Part shown: positions 1 through 8,915 of the stretch, piece by piece
Position numbering within the stretch: the first letter of the stretch is position 1
Layout of the letters: every line of letters begins with the position of its first letter
DNA from: Oleiagrimonas sp963747595
GTDB taxonomy: Bacteria > Pseudomonadota > Gammaproteobacteria > Xanthomonadales > Rhodanobacteraceae
Direction of reading: 5' to 3'
Assembly (NCBI GenBank): GCA_963747595.1
Contig: CAVVFO010000003.1
Location: forward strand, 1-64,000
DNA: 64,000 nt
Translations under genes and position numbers: made by a program
The notes under the pieces: model-generated
Told to the model about the DNA's origin: nothing
What the model saw: only the letters and a program-made list of their open reading frames with translations
Databases searched by the model: none

Positions 1-407
1 TCGTCCCAGTCGATGAGCTTTCGCTCGGCTGCGGATGCGCACAGTTCCAGGTGAAAGAGCAGGTTGTCGAAGCAGTCGCGCACGTATGCCTCGTTCAGGC
101 TGCACGGATCACGACGGGGATCGAGAACCACGCGGATCTGCTCCTGGGTAACCGCGAACGCATCCGTGGCCGGCGCCCCGCTGCGAACATAGCGGCGACC
201 ATCGAATCCGCCGAGCATGTACGTGGCGTCCAGCGCCCTGTCGTTCGCATCCAGATCGTCGAGCATCTGCTTGGCCAGCTTCGCCTTTTCCCAGAGGCGC
301 CGTTCCCTGCTTTCCGCAAAATGCTTCCAGATCGCGAATGCGCCACCGAGCACGGCGGCGAGCCAGAAGATCATCTGCAGGATGACGGCGGTTTCGGACT
401 GAGGCAT
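1..407 (-). CDS. Hypothetical membrane-anchored protein, 3' end cut by window edge
   Basis: The reading frame is open from an ATG at 407 through the left edge with no stop, so the C-terminus is missing; about 135 residues are visible. Residues 8-27 form one hydrophobic segment (VILQMIFWLAAVLGGAFAIW) followed by a basic, charged stretch, which suggests an N-terminal membrane anchor with a cytoplasmic domain. A later part holds a CSLNEAYVRDCFDNLLFHLELC stretch with two cysteines. Another in-frame ATG lies seven codons upstream (428); neither start has a strong ribosome binding site. I do not recognise the family. Confidence 0.6.
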   Translation of the reverse strand, partial: MPQSETAVILQMIFWLAAVLGGAFAIWKHFAESRERRLWEKAKLAKQMLDDLDANDRALDATYMLGGFDGRRYVRSGAPATDAFAVTQEQIRVVLDPRRDPCSLNEAYVRDCFDNLLFHLELCASAAERKLIDWD

Positions 408-714
408 GTCGAACGGCCTGAACGGCATGGCGTTTGCAGCCAGTGCCGACCTCCGCCACGGGACTGGCCGGACGCCGATGGAGGTCTGCGGCGGCCATCT
501 GCGCCTCACCGGGGGGCCGGCAAGACACACGCATCATGCTGCGCGTGGATTTTGCAATCTTCCCTGAACCTGGATCTCGCGGCCCCGGCCGTCCGCGGGG
601 ATCTTCCACAGACAGCGGTCGCGCCGGAACACAGGGCGGGGCCCGTGCCGACGTGATTACGTATCACGCGCCGCCCACCATAGACTTCTGCTCATCACAC
701 CCACCGGGCCTGAC
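408..714. other. Intergenic stretch with no supported gene
   Basis: This 307-base gap separates a leftward gene from the rightward CDF exporter, so it should hold two divergent promoters. Open frames are present, but their composition looks like random high-GC frames and none has a convincing start. The only ordered feature I see is a small inverted repeat at 653-667, listed separately. Confidence 0.5.
653..667. promoter_or_regulatory. Small inverted repeat upstream of the CDF exporter
   Basis: GTGAT-N5-ATCAC forms a 5-bp dyad 47 bases before the CDF start. Its size and place would suit a regulator operator, for example a metal sensor. No known consensus is matched, so this is a weak inference. 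Confidence 0.25.
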
Positions 715-1653
715 ATGAGCGCCACGCACTCACATGCACACGACCACGATCACGGGCACACCCACGGCGTCTCGGCGGACGCGGATCGTCGCTATCTGGT
801 CATCACGCTGCTGCTGCTGGTGGGCTTCATGCTGCTGGAAGTGGTGGTGGGCCTTCTGGCGTCGTCGCTGGCGCTGATATCCGATGCCGGGCACATGCTG
901 ACCGACGCCGGCTCCATCGGCCTGTCGCTGCTGGCCATGCGTCTGGCCGCGCGGCCCGCCGGCGGACGCTTCACGTTCGGTCTCAAGCGGGCGGAAATTC
1001 TAAGCGCGCAGGCCAACGGCGTGACGCTTCTGCTGCTCTCGGGGTGGTTCATCATCGAGGCGGTGCGGCGACTGATTGCGCCGCCCGTGGTCCAGGGCTC
1101 GCTGGTCACCTGGGTGGCGCTGGCCGGGATTGTGGTCAATCTGGCTGCCGTGTGGGCCATGAGCAAGGCCAACCGGCAAAGCATGAACGTCGAGGGCAGT
1201 TTCCAGCATCTCTTGACGGACCTGTACGCCTTCATTGCCACCGCCGTCGCTGGCGGCCTGATCTGGTGGACGGGCTGGAACCGCTTCGATGCGATCGCCG
1301 CGCTCATTGTCGCCGGGCTGATGCTGAAGGCCGGCGTGGGGCTGGTGCGCGCGTCTGGCCGCGTGTTCCTCGAAGCGGCCCCGCCACACCTGCATCCTGA
1401 CGCGATTCGCGCCTCGATCTGCGCCACCGCCGGCGTGACCGCGTTACGCGATCTGCATATCTGGGAGGTCACCTCGGGCTTTCCCGCGCTGGCGGCGCAC
1501 GTGTTCGTGCGCGCCGAGGACGACTGCCACGAGAAGCGGCGCGAACTGGAAGCCATGCTGCACGAGCGCTATGCGATCGAGCACACCACGCTGCAGATGG
1601 ACCATGCGGCGGAAGGCGATGCGCTGGCGGAGTGCTGCAAGCTCGGCACATGA
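715..1653 (+). CDS. Cation diffusion facilitator (CDF) metal exporter, ZitB/CzcD type
   Basis: This 312-residue inner-membrane protein exports divalent metal, probably zinc, against proton entry. Residues 5-17 are a histidine/aspartate-rich tail of the kind that binds metal in this family. Six membrane segments can be drawn between about 27 and 215. The transport site is visible as H60 and D64 in the second segment (GHMLTD) and H165 and D169 in the fifth (HLLTD). The conserved FTFGLKRAEIL loop is at 87-97. The C-terminal cytoplasmic domain follows, and the protein ends close after a Cys-Cys pair. Metal specificity cannot be settled from sequence alone. Confidence 0.93.
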   Translation: MSATHSHAHDHDHGHTHGVSADADRRYLVITLLLLVGFMLLEVVVGLLASSLALISDAGHMLTDAGSIGLSLLAMRLAARPAGGRFTFGLKRAEILSAQANGVTLLLLSGWFIIEAVRRLIAPPVVQGSLVTWVALAGIVVNLAAVWAMSKANRQSMNVEGSFQHLLTDLYAFIATAVAGGLIWWTGWNRFDAIAALIVAGLMLKAGVGLVRASGRVFLEAAPPHLHPDAIRASICATAGVTALRDLHIWEVTSGFPALAAHVFVRAEDDCHEKRRELEAMLHERYAIEHTTLQMDHAAEGDALAECCKLGT

Positions 1654-1715
1654 CCCCGGGCCCGATGTGCGCCATGGGCCCCCTCGCGATCACGCGATGT
1701 GGAATCATTGGCGCC

Positions 1716-2504
1716 ATGAAAACTCTTGCAGCCCTGTTCGTTCTCCTCGTCGCCGGCTATGCGGGCCCGTCCGCCGCAGGCCCGGCCATTCCCGTCTACG
1801 GCTACACCGTGGTGCGCACGTTGCCGCACGACACGCATGCATACACGGAAGGCCTGTTCTACCTGCACGGCTATCTCTACGAAGGCACCGGTGGCTACAA
1901 CACCTCCTCGGTCCGCAAGGTGGATCTGAAAACCGGCAAGGTTTTGCAGAAGACCATGACCCCCAGCCCGGATTACGGCGAAGGCATCGTCGCCTGGAAG
2001 AACGAGCTCATCGAACTCACCTGGCACGCGCACCAGGGGTTCATCTACAACCTGGCGACCCTCAAACCGCTGGCCCGGTTTCCTTATCCGGGCGAGGGAT
2101 GGGCACTGACCCGGGATGCCACGCACCTGTACATGAGCGACGGCACCCCCACCATCCGCGTGCTTGACCCGCACACCCTGAAACAGGTCGGGCAGATCCA
2201 TGTCACCGCCGCGGGCAAGCCACTCCGGAACATCAACGAACTGGAATGGGTGAAAGGCCAGATCTACGCCAATGTCTGGCTCACCCACGACATCGCGCGG
2301 ATCGACCCGGCCACCGGCAACGTGGTGGGCTACATCGATCTGCAAGGGCTCGGCCCCCGGCCCGAAGACACCGAAGACCCTGCCAACGATGTGCTCAATG
2401 GTATCGCGTACGACGCCGCGCACGATCACCTGTTCGTCACCGGCAAGCGCTGGCCGCACATGTACGAGATTCGGCTGACCGGACCGCGACCCCACTCCCC
2501 CTGA
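1716..2504 (+). CDS. Secreted glutaminyl-peptide cyclotransferase (plant/bacterial type)
   Basis: The 262-residue product begins with a clear signal peptide (MKTLAALFVLLVAGYAG...), so the ATG at 1716 is preferred over upstream in-frame starts that would bury it. The mature part matches the beta-propeller glutamine cyclotransferase family: HDTHAYTEGLFY, YEGTGGYNTSS, YGEGIVAWKNELIELTW and a C-terminal NDVLNGIAYD...LFVTGKRWPHMYEI. Enzymes of this type turn N-terminal glutamine into pyroglutamate on peptides, here in the periplasm or outside. It follows the CDF gene by 62 bases on the same strand, but no functional link is obvious. Confidence 0.9.
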   Translation: MKTLAALFVLLVAGYAGPSAAGPAIPVYGYTVVRTLPHDTHAYTEGLFYLHGYLYEGTGGYNTSSVRKVDLKTGKVLQKTMTPSPDYGEGIVAWKNELIELTWHAHQGFIYNLATLKPLARFPYPGEGWALTRDATHLYMSDGTPTIRVLDPHTLKQVGQIHVTAAGKPLRNINELEWVKGQIYANVWLTHDIARIDPATGNVVGYIDLQGLGPRPEDTEDPANDVLNGIAYDAAHDHLFVTGKRWPHMYEIRLTGPRPHSP

Positions 2505-2584
2505 TCGCGGGGAATTACTGCGCCCGCGCCCGCGCATGCGCTGCCTGCGTCCCTCGCTCGGGCCGCGGCAGTGGGCCAATGGAT

Positions 2585-3901
2585 TCAGCGCAATGCCTCG
2601 CGACTGCGGTCTTTCATGTAATACGCGGCAATGATGGAGGCGATGGCGGCGAGCACCAGGTACCACGCCGGCATCATCGGGTCGTGCGTGAGGCCGATCA
2701 GGCCTGTGGCGACCAAAGGCGCGGTGCCGCCGGCAATACCCAGCCCGATGTTGTAGGCGGTGCTGTAGCCGCTGAGCCGGTGTTCCCCTTTGAACAGCTC
2801 CGTCAGCATGGCGGGCGCGATGCCCAGCACCATGCCCTGCGGCAAGGCGAAAATCAGCTGTGCCAGCAGCATGCCGCCGATGCCGTGATGCAGGATCAGC
2901 CAGAACATGAACCAGGAAATGATGGCCGAGGCGATGAACGCGCCGATCAGCAGCTTGCGCCTGCGGACGAAATGATCGCTCAGCCACCCCGCGAAGGGCA
3001 CCACCAGCAGCGCAACAAACAGTCCCAATGAATTGATCTGCAGCGCGCGCGAATCGCTGATGCTGCCCTGGCTACTGGCAAACGTGGGCAGAAACACCAG
3101 CGTCAGATAGAACGTGATGCCGTAGCCGGAGGTGAACAGGATCGACAGCCAGGCCTGCCTGCGGCTTTTGGTGAAGGCCTCGACGATCGGCAAGGTGTCA
3201 TCGTCCTTCTCATCATCGTCGTCGTCCTTTGGTTGATGCCCTTCGTCCTTGAGCTGTGCCCGCATGAAATAGCCGATGATCGCCAGGATGCCTCCGATCA
3301 GGAACGGCAACCGCCAGGCCCAGTCGTGCACGGTGGCGTTCGAGGCCACCGTCAGCGTCAGAGCCGCGGCACCCGAGCCGGCCAGGGTGCCGATGATGCT
3401 GCCGACGTTGCCGAAGCTGCCGGCAAATCCGCGCGCCTTTTCCGGTGCGGTTTCCACCAGATACGTGACCGAGCCGCTGAACTCGCCGCCCACGGACAGC
3501 CCCTGCAGCAGACGGATCACCAGCAGCAGGATGGGCGCCCACACACCGATGCTGCTGTAGGTGGGCAGGCACCCGATCAGTGTGGTGGCAAGCCCCATCA
3601 TGGCCACCGACACCACCAGCACGAGCTTGCGGCCCATGCGGTCGCCCAAGTGGCCCAGAATCAACCCCCCCAGCGGTCGCATGGCGAAGCCCACCGCGAA
3701 GACGCCGTAGGCACCGATCAGCGAGGCGATATGATTGTCGGAGGGGAAAAAAAGCGACGAGATGATCGGCGCCATGAAGCCGTACAAGCCGAAGTCGTAC
3801 CACTCCAGGATGTTGCCCACGCCACCGGCACTGAGTCGCTGCACCGACAACTCATAGCCGCCCTCGGGCGCGCCCGAGGGCTCTTGCTGCCCCTTGCTCA
3901 T
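2585..3901 (-). CDS. MFS transporter of the metabolite:H+ symporter (MHS) type
   Basis: This 438-residue protein has the 12-segment pattern of the major facilitator superfamily. The N-terminal GGVGNILEWYDFGLYG and the motif GHLGDRMGRK after the second segment are typical of MHS symporters, relatives of ProP, KgtP and ShiA. The central cytoplasmic loop is unusually acidic, with runs of aspartate (KDDDDDEKDDD). The ATG at 3901 has a good GGGAGAGAA site upstream. The substrate is probably an organic acid or osmolyte; I cannot say which. Confidence 0.88.
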   Translation of the reverse strand: MSKGQQEPSGAPEGGYELSVQRLSAGGVGNILEWYDFGLYGFMAPIISSLFFPSDNHIASLIGAYGVFAVGFAMRPLGGLILGHLGDRMGRKLVLVVSVAMMGLATTLIGCLPTYSSIGVWAPILLLVIRLLQGLSVGGEFSGSVTYLVETAPEKARGFAGSFGNVGSIIGTLAGSGAAALTLTVASNATVHDWAWRLPFLIGGILAIIGYFMRAQLKDEGHQPKDDDDDEKDDDTLPIVEAFTKSRRQAWLSILFTSGYGITFYLTLVFLPTFASSQGSISDSRALQINSLGLFVALLVVPFAGWLSDHFVRRRKLLIGAFIASAIISWFMFWLILHHGIGGMLLAQLIFALPQGMVLGIAPAMLTELFKGEHRLSGYSTAYNIGLGIAGGTAPLVATGLIGLTHDPMMPAWYLVLAAIASIIAAYYMKDRSREALR

Positions 3902-4023
3902 ACGCGTTCTCTCCCTTGTCGCATTCGCGCTGTGCCCTGACGACCAGGCCGCATGCCCCACAGCACACGCCGTCTCGGTTCCCCGCGGGCCGGGTGACGC
4001 CTTGCGCAGGCCTTGACCCGACG

Positions 4024-4470
4024 TCAGGCCTCTTCGGCGCGCCGGTCCATGTCGCCGCGATACGCTGTTGCCAAACGCGCCGTTTCGCTCTTCTTGAGCG
4101 CCTGCCCCGCCTTCTGAAACACCTCCTGTTCTTCCTCATCCAGGTGATGCGTCACCAGATGGCGCAGGTCTTTGGCCGCGGGCAACCAGCCCGGCGAGCT
4201 GGGATCAGTTTGCTCCAGATGCTCCAGAATGTCGTCGATCTTCTTGTGCTCGGCCACGCTGTGGCGTGCTGTATCCAGAGTCTGATCATGCTCCATCAAC
4301 GGCCGGTAGAAATACATTTCTTCCGCCGCGGCATGCATGCGCAATGCCGCCTGGGTGCGCTGGAACAGCTCGCGTCGGCCGTCGCTGTCGCCTTCGGTAC
4401 GGACCAGAAGATCCACCAGGGTACGTTGTTTGTCGTGGTCGGCGCGCAGCGCCTCGAAAATGGTCGTCAT
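4024..4470 (-). CDS. Hemerythrin HHE-domain protein
   Basis: A 148-residue all-helical protein. Metal ligands of the HHE fold can be picked out: ADHDKQR near the N-terminus, MHAAAEEMYFYRPL, AEHKKIDDIL and THHLDEEEQEVF. Such proteins bind a di-iron centre and are linked to oxygen, nitric oxide or iron handling and general stress. The ATG at 4470 has GGAGAG upstream; a longer frame to 4521 lacks such a site. It is a single gene downstream of the leftward glnA, with a stem-loop between them. Confidence 0.88.
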   Translation of the reverse strand: MTTIFEALRADHDKQRTLVDLLVRTEGDSDGRRELFQRTQAALRMHAAAEEMYFYRPLMEHDQTLDTARHSVAEHKKIDDILEHLEQTDPSSPGWLPAAKDLRHLVTHHLDEEEQEVFQKAGQALKKSETARLATAYRGDMDRRAEEA

Positions 4471-4614
4471 CGATGTCTCTCCGTGGAGGGTCATGGGCGA
4501 GTCTGTGCGGGCCATGGCCATAGCACCGCAGTCACCCTAGAGGGACGGATGTGGTCGCGACGTGCACATCGATCCCTGCCACGACAGCGCCCCCCGGACG
4601 CCGCGCGGCCGATA

Positions 4615-4644
4615 CGTGGCGCGACGCCGGAGCGTCGCGCCACG
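4615..4644. terminator. Perfect 13-bp stem-loop downstream of glnA
   Basis: CGTGGCGCGACGC and GCGTCGCGCCACG flank a 4-base loop, 40 bases beyond the glnA stop on its strand. There is no T-run after it, so it is a GC-rich RNA hairpin that may protect the 3' end or act with Rho rather than a classic intrinsic terminator. Confidence 0.55.
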
Positions 4645-4683
4645 CGGCAAGGCCGCTCAACGGCGCTCAGTGACTGACGGCGA

Positions 4684-6096
4684 TCAGAGGGCGTAATACA
4701 TGGAAAACTCGAGCGGATGCGTGGAAGCGCGGTACCGCGTGACTTCCTGCATCTTCAGCGCGATGTAACCGTCGATGAAGTCGTCGGTGAATACGTCGCC
4801 GGCCTTGAGGAAGTCGCGGTCGGCGTCCAGCGCCTCCAGCGCGGCGTCCAGGCTGGCGCACACCTGCGGGATGTTCTTCTCCTCTTCCGGCGGCAGGTCG
4901 TACAGATCCTTGTCCGCCGGTGCGCCCGGGTCGATCTTGTTGAGGATGCCGTCCAGCCCCGCCATCATCAGCGCGGTGAAAGTGAGGTAGCCGGATTGCA
5001 TGGGGTCCGGGAAACGCACTTCGATGCGCCGGCCCTTGGGGCTGGACACATGCGGAATGCGGCAGCTGGCGGAGCGGTTGCGCGCCGAATAGGCCAGCAT
5101 CACCGGCGCCTCGAAGCCCGGTACCAGACGCTTGTAGCTGTTGGTGGTGGAGTTGGCGAAGGCGTTGATGGCGCGCGCATGCTTGAAGATGCCGCCGATG
5201 TACCACAGCGCGGTCTGGCTCAGCCCACCGTATTCATCGCCGGCAAAGATGTTCTTGCCGTCCTTGGACAGCGACTGGTGCACATGCATGCCCGAGCCGT
5301 TGTCGCCCACCACCGGCTTGGGCATGAAGGTCGCGGTCTTGCCGTTGCGATGGGCCACGTTCTTGATCACGTACTTCATCGTCAGCAGCTCGTCGGCCTT
5401 GCTGACCAGGGTGTTGAAACGGGTGCCAATCTCGCCCTGGCCGGCGTTGGCCACCTCGTGATGGTGCACTTCGCATACCTGGCCCAGCTGCTCCAGCACC
5501 AGGCACATCTCGGCGCGCAGATCGCTCAGCGAATCGACCGGGCTGACCGGAAAATAACCGCCTTTGACACCGGGACGATGGCCGGCGTTGCCTTCCTCGT
5601 ACTTGAAACGCGAGCTCCAGTGCGCCTCTTCCGATTCCAGTTCGTAGAACACGCGGCCCATGTCGTTCTGCCAGCGCACCGAATCGAAGGTGAAGAACTC
5701 CGGCTCCGGCCCGAAGAAGGCCGTGTCGGCAATGCCGGTGGACTTCAGGTAGGCCTCGCCGCGCTTGGCGATGGAGCGCGGATCGCGTCCATAGGCCTGC
5801 ATGGTGCTGGGTTCGAGCACGTCGCAGGTGATCATCAGCTGCTTATGGCTGCTGAACGGGTCGATGAGCGCGGTCTCCGGGTCCGGCATCAGCACCATGT
5901 CGGATTCATTGATGCCCTTCCAGCCGGCGATGGAGGAGCCGTCGAACATCTTGCCTTCGTCCTCGAAGGTGTCCTCGTCGATCGAATGCGCGGGATAGGT
6001 GATGTGGTGCTGCTTGCCGAGCACGTCGGCAAAACGGAAATCCACGAATTGGATGTTCTCTTCCTTGATCTTCTTCAGTACGTCGTTGGCGGACAT
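4684..6096 (-). CDS. glnA: Glutamine synthetase, type I
   Basis: The enzyme joins ammonia to glutamate using ATP and is the main entry of ammonia at low nitrogen. The 470-residue length is usual for type I-beta. FVDFRFADVLGK, MFDGSSIAGWKGI, the NGSGMHVHQSL active-site loop, NSYKRLVPGFEAP and RIEVRFPDP are all present. Tyr399 in KDLYDLP is the expected adenylylation site, so control by GlnE is likely. The ATG at 6096 has AGAGGTG eight bases upstream. A sigma-54 promoter and an NtrC-type dyad lie upstream, pointing to nitrogen control. Confidence 0.97.
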   Translation of the reverse strand: MSANDVLKKIKEENIQFVDFRFADVLGKQHHITYPAHSIDEDTFEDEGKMFDGSSIAGWKGINESDMVLMPDPETALIDPFSSHKQLMITCDVLEPSTMQAYGRDPRSIAKRGEAYLKSTGIADTAFFGPEPEFFTFDSVRWQNDMGRVFYELESEEAHWSSRFKYEEGNAGHRPGVKGGYFPVSPVDSLSDLRAEMCLVLEQLGQVCEVHHHEVANAGQGEIGTRFNTLVSKADELLTMKYVIKNVAHRNGKTATFMPKPVVGDNGSGMHVHQSLSKDGKNIFAGDEYGGLSQTALWYIGGIFKHARAINAFANSTTNSYKRLVPGFEAPVMLAYSARNRSASCRIPHVSSPKGRRIEVRFPDPMQSGYLTFTALMMAGLDGILNKIDPGAPADKDLYDLPPEEEKNIPQVCASLDAALEALDADRDFLKAGDVFTDDFIDGYIALKMQEVTRYRASTHPLEFSMYYAL

Positions 6097-6143
6097 GCAG
6101 CACACCTCTATTTGATGGACAGATGGGAAATTCCCGTATGTAC

Positions 6144-6159
6144 AGCAACCACCATGCCA
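6144..6159 (-). promoter_or_regulatory. Sigma-54 promoter of glnA
   Basis: On the minus strand the sequence reads TGGCAT-N5-TTGCT, one base off the -24/-12 consensus TGGCAC-N5-TTGCW, with the required GG-N10-GC spacing. It lies 48 bases before the glnA start codon. Confidence 0.75.
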
Positions 6160-6210
6160 GAGGTGAAAACAAGGGGAAACAGAGGGTTGCACCGAGCGTT
6201 CAGATTCGTT

Positions 6211-6227
6211 TGCACCAAATAGATGCA
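6211..6227. promoter_or_regulatory. NtrC-type binding site upstream of glnA
   Basis: TGCACC-N5-GATGCA on the plus strand matches the NtrC dyad TGCACC-N5-GGTGCA with one mismatch. It sits about 50 bases upstream of the -24/-12 element. A half site (TGCACC) is found at 6188-6193. Together these are what a bacterial enhancer for sigma-54 would need. Confidence 0.7.
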
Positions 6228-6401
6228 AACCGGACGCGACCTGACTCTTTGTGGTGCGATGGCACGAGCGGCCCGCGCCTCTGCGTGAACCGCCGACCGC
6301 GGATCGCTGCGGCGCTGTGCACCCTCCACGCGCCGGCGGGTGCATGCATCCCACACCCGGGGCGTTTCCCTTACACTTCATTTTTTCCTACCGGGCGCCA
6401 C

Positions 6402-7196
6402 ATGACCCACCTGATCCACGTCATCCTGCTCGGCATCATCGAGGGCATCACCGAATTCCTGCCGATCTCCAGCACCGGCCATCTGCTGATCTCCGAGCGT
6501 TGGCTGGGGCACCGTTCGGACATGTTCAACGTGGTCATCCAGGCCGGCGCGATTCTCGCGGTCACGCTGATCTACTGGCGGCGACTGTGGGAACTGCTGA
6601 CCCGGTGGCGCGAGCCCGAGCAGCGCGATTATCTGCTGAAACTGATCGTGGCCTTCCTCATCACCGCTGTGCTGGGCCTGATCGCGGTGAAGATGGGGTT
6701 CCAGCTGCCCAAGCAGCTGGGGGGCATTGCCTGGGCGCTGATCATCGGCGGTATCTGGATGCTCGGCGCCGAACAGGTGGCCGCGCGGCGACCGCGCAGT
6801 ACGCGCATCACCTGGACGGTGGCGATCCTGGTCGGGATCGCGCAGATGATCGCGGGCCTGTTTCCCGGCACGTCACGCTCGGCCTCCACCATTTTCATCG
6901 CGATGCTGGCAGGCACCAACGATCGCAGCGCCGCCACCGAATTCGCGTTTCTGGTCGGCATCCCCACCATGTACGCGGCCAGTGCCTACGAGCTACTCAA
7001 GACGCTGCGCGGCGGCGCGCATGTGCACGCGGACTGGGGCGCACTGGCGGTGGGTTTCGTGGTCTCCACCGTGGTCGCGTTCGTGGCCGTGAAATGGCTG
7101 CTGGGCTACATCCGCAGCCACCGTTTCACGGCCTTCGCCATCTACCGCATCGTGCTGGGCATCGCCTTGCTGGCGCTGCTGCCGCACCTTGCCTGA
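6402..7196 (+). CDS. uppP: Undecaprenyl-diphosphatase (BacA type)
   Basis: This integral membrane enzyme of 264 residues removes a phosphate from undecaprenyl diphosphate so the lipid carrier can be reused for peptidoglycan and O-antigen. Both catalytic signatures are present: EGITEFLPISSTGHL (residues 14-28, with E14, E18 and H27) and PGTSRS (155-160). A plausible -10 element TACACT lies at 6372-6377. The gene is divergent from glnA. Bacitracin tolerance is the known effect of high dosage in this family. Confidence 0.96.
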   Translation: MTHLIHVILLGIIEGITEFLPISSTGHLLISERWLGHRSDMFNVVIQAGAILAVTLIYWRRLWELLTRWREPEQRDYLLKLIVAFLITAVLGLIAVKMGFQLPKQLGGIAWALIIGGIWMLGAEQVAARRPRSTRITWTVAILVGIAQMIAGLFPGTSRSASTIFIAMLAGTNDRSAATEFAFLVGIPTMYAASAYELLKTLRGGAHVHADWGALAVGFVVSTVVAFVAVKWLLGYIRSHRFTAFAIYRIVLGIALLALLPHLA

Positions 7197-7486
7197 TAGA
7201 TCGCCCATCTTTGCAACGTGCACCCGCCCAACGGCCTGCGTCTTCCACGGCGATTTCGCCTTTTTGCCGGATGCATCGAGGACGGCCGCGGCGCGCATGA
7301 GCACCTTGCATGCATCCGCGCGGGCCTCTTCGCCCTCATGGATGTCGATCGCATCTGACGTTGCCGTCGAGCCTGGCGCTGAAGAGCTGGAGCGGGTCAC
7401 TCGCCGCCGCGCCCGTCGCGCCACCTATCTTTCGCCGCGCCTATGGCGTCTTGCTCCTCGGACACAGGCAACAGGATCGGGCCATG

Positions 7487-8605
7487 TCAGCGCTGCACCA
7501 TGTGTGCGAACCACTCCCAGCCGCGCATGCGCTGGGTGACGATTTTCACGCTGGTCAGCATGGGCACGGCCAGCAAGGCGCCGGGGACACCCCACATCCA
7601 GCCCCAGAACAGCAGCCAGATCAGGATGGCCACCGGGCTCAGACGCATGTGGCGACCCAGGATCATGGGCGTAATCAGGTTGCCTTCCACCGCGGTCAGG
7701 CAGGCGAAGCCGAAGGCCGGAACGATGCCGTGCAGCGGATGCGGAAAATGCAGCAGACCGATGCCGGCCAGCAACAGCGTGACGCTGATGGCGCCCACGT
7801 AGGGGATGAAGTTGGCCAGCATGGCGACGCCGCCCCACAGCGCCGGATCGGGCATGCCCAGCTTCCATAGCCAGACGGTGGTGATGGCGCCCAGGGTGAA
7901 ATTGATCACCATGGTGGTGAGCAGATACCGCGACACATCCTGCTGGATGCCGCGCACGATCTCCACGTTGTGTCGCTTGCGTTCGAACGTGGGCGATATT
8001 TCCACCAGTCTTCGCAGCAGTGCCTCGCCGAAAACCAGGAAGAAGAACACCAGCAGCGCCACGGTGAGGACATTGGCCAACACGGCCGGCGCGGAGCCCA
8101 GCACGTCCCAGACGCCGATGGCGGTGTTGGCGCGCGCATTTTTCTGGGGCGTGGAATTCTCCCCCATGAGCGAGCGTGTCGCTTCGGTGGCCTTCTTGAT
8201 CTGATTGGTGACCGGCTTGAGTTTGGGGGCGATGTGACGCATCTCCCGCGGGGCGTGGTTCAGCCAGTTGACCACCGGCGTGTACAGGAGCCAGCCGCCT
8301 GTCCCCAAGGCACCTCCCAATATCCCCATGACGACGAAGGCACCGAGGGCCCGCGGGATACGCAGACGCGCGGCCAGGGCCACGATGGGGTTGAGGGCCA
8401 ACGCCAGGAAGCCGGCCAGCACGAAGGGGATCAGCAATGCGCTGGTCAATGCCAGCGTGTAGAGAACGGCGAAAATCAGCAGCGTGCTGAAAGCCATGCG
8501 AATGGCGCGCATATGGCGCACCACGCGGCGGATACCGTAGGAACGTCCCCGGCGTCGTGCGGCGTCCCGCGGCTGCACGACAGAGGGCGCGTGCTGCTCG
8601 GTCAC
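7487..8605 (-). CDS. AI-2E/PerM family transporter
   Basis: A 372-residue membrane protein with about eight segments, grouped at both ends of a cytoplasmic stretch around residues 130-180. TLALTSALLIPFVLAGFLALALNPIV and the C-terminal VEGNLITPMILGRHMRLSPVAILIWLLFWGWMWGVPGALLAVPML block are typical of the family. Members include AI-2 exporters and sodium/proton antiporters, so the substrate is open. The frame begins with GTG at 8605 and no clear ribosome site; the Met near residue 32 is an alternative start. It faces uppP across a 290-base gap in which I see no gene. Confidence 0.88.
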   Translation of the reverse strand: MTEQHAPSVVQPRDAARRRGRSYGIRRVVRHMRAIRMAFSTLLIFAVLYTLALTSALLIPFVLAGFLALALNPIVALAARLRIPRALGAFVVMGILGGALGTGGWLLYTPVVNWLNHAPREMRHIAPKLKPVTNQIKKATEATRSLMGENSTPQKNARANTAIGVWDVLGSAPAVLANVLTVALLVFFFLVFGEALLRRLVEISPTFERKRHNVEIVRGIQQDVSRYLLTTMVINFTLGAITTVWLWKLGMPDPALWGGVAMLANFIPYVGAISVTLLLAGIGLLHFPHPLHGIVPAFGFACLTAVEGNLITPMILGRHMRLSPVAILIWLLFWGWMWGVPGALLAVPMLTSVKIVTQRMRGWEWFAHMVQR

Positions 8606-8624
8606 GGCCGCCGCCCGGTCAGGC

Positions 8625-8915
8625 TCAATTCTGTGCCATGGCCGCGGCGGTGCGGGCGTAGGCGAACAACCGCATCAGGCTGTGTCCGCTGCCGCGCCCC
8701 AGCGCACGCATGATGATCAGCACGCGCCGATGATGGCGTTCGCTGGCGCCCAGCACCACCCCGGCAGCCGCGCCGCCGCCGAGCGCGACGAGGGGGTGGT
8801 CATGCAGGCGGCGTTGCCACGCGAGGAGGGGCTGCTCCAGCCGCAGGCGCGCTGCGTAGGTGGCCGCCCGCGCGCGGAGGACTTCATTTCTTCGACGAAT
8901 CAGTCGCATGCGCAT
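8625..8915 (-). CDS. Small YqjK-like protein of the yqjDEK-type cluster
   Basis: This 96-residue basic protein has a central glycine/alanine segment (LVALGGGAAAGVVLGA) and an arginine-rich N-terminus (MRMRLIRRRNEVLRARAA). Its start overlaps the end of the holin-like gene, which indicates translational coupling. Position after the YqjD- and YqjE-like genes suggests a YqjK counterpart; similarity is by context and size rather than by a firm motif. GGGGGAG stands just upstream of the ATG at 8915; GTG 8918 and ATG 8909 are alternatives. Confidence 0.65.
   Translation of the reverse strand: MRMRLIRRRNEVLRARAATYAARLRLEQPLLAWQRRLHDHPLVALGGGAAAGVVLGASERHHRRVLIIMRALGRGSGHSLMRLFAYARTAAAMAQN

Noticed and set aside
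1569..2987. Long open frame on the minus strand across the cyclotransferase gene
   Set aside because: It overlaps two genes with clear families in other frames and its product is arginine/histidine-rich, as expected for antisense frames of high-GC genes.
7197..7486. Small gene in the gap between uppP and the PerM-type gene
   Set aside because: Open frames exist on both strands, but none has a ribosome site or a recognisable product; I see nothing supported here.
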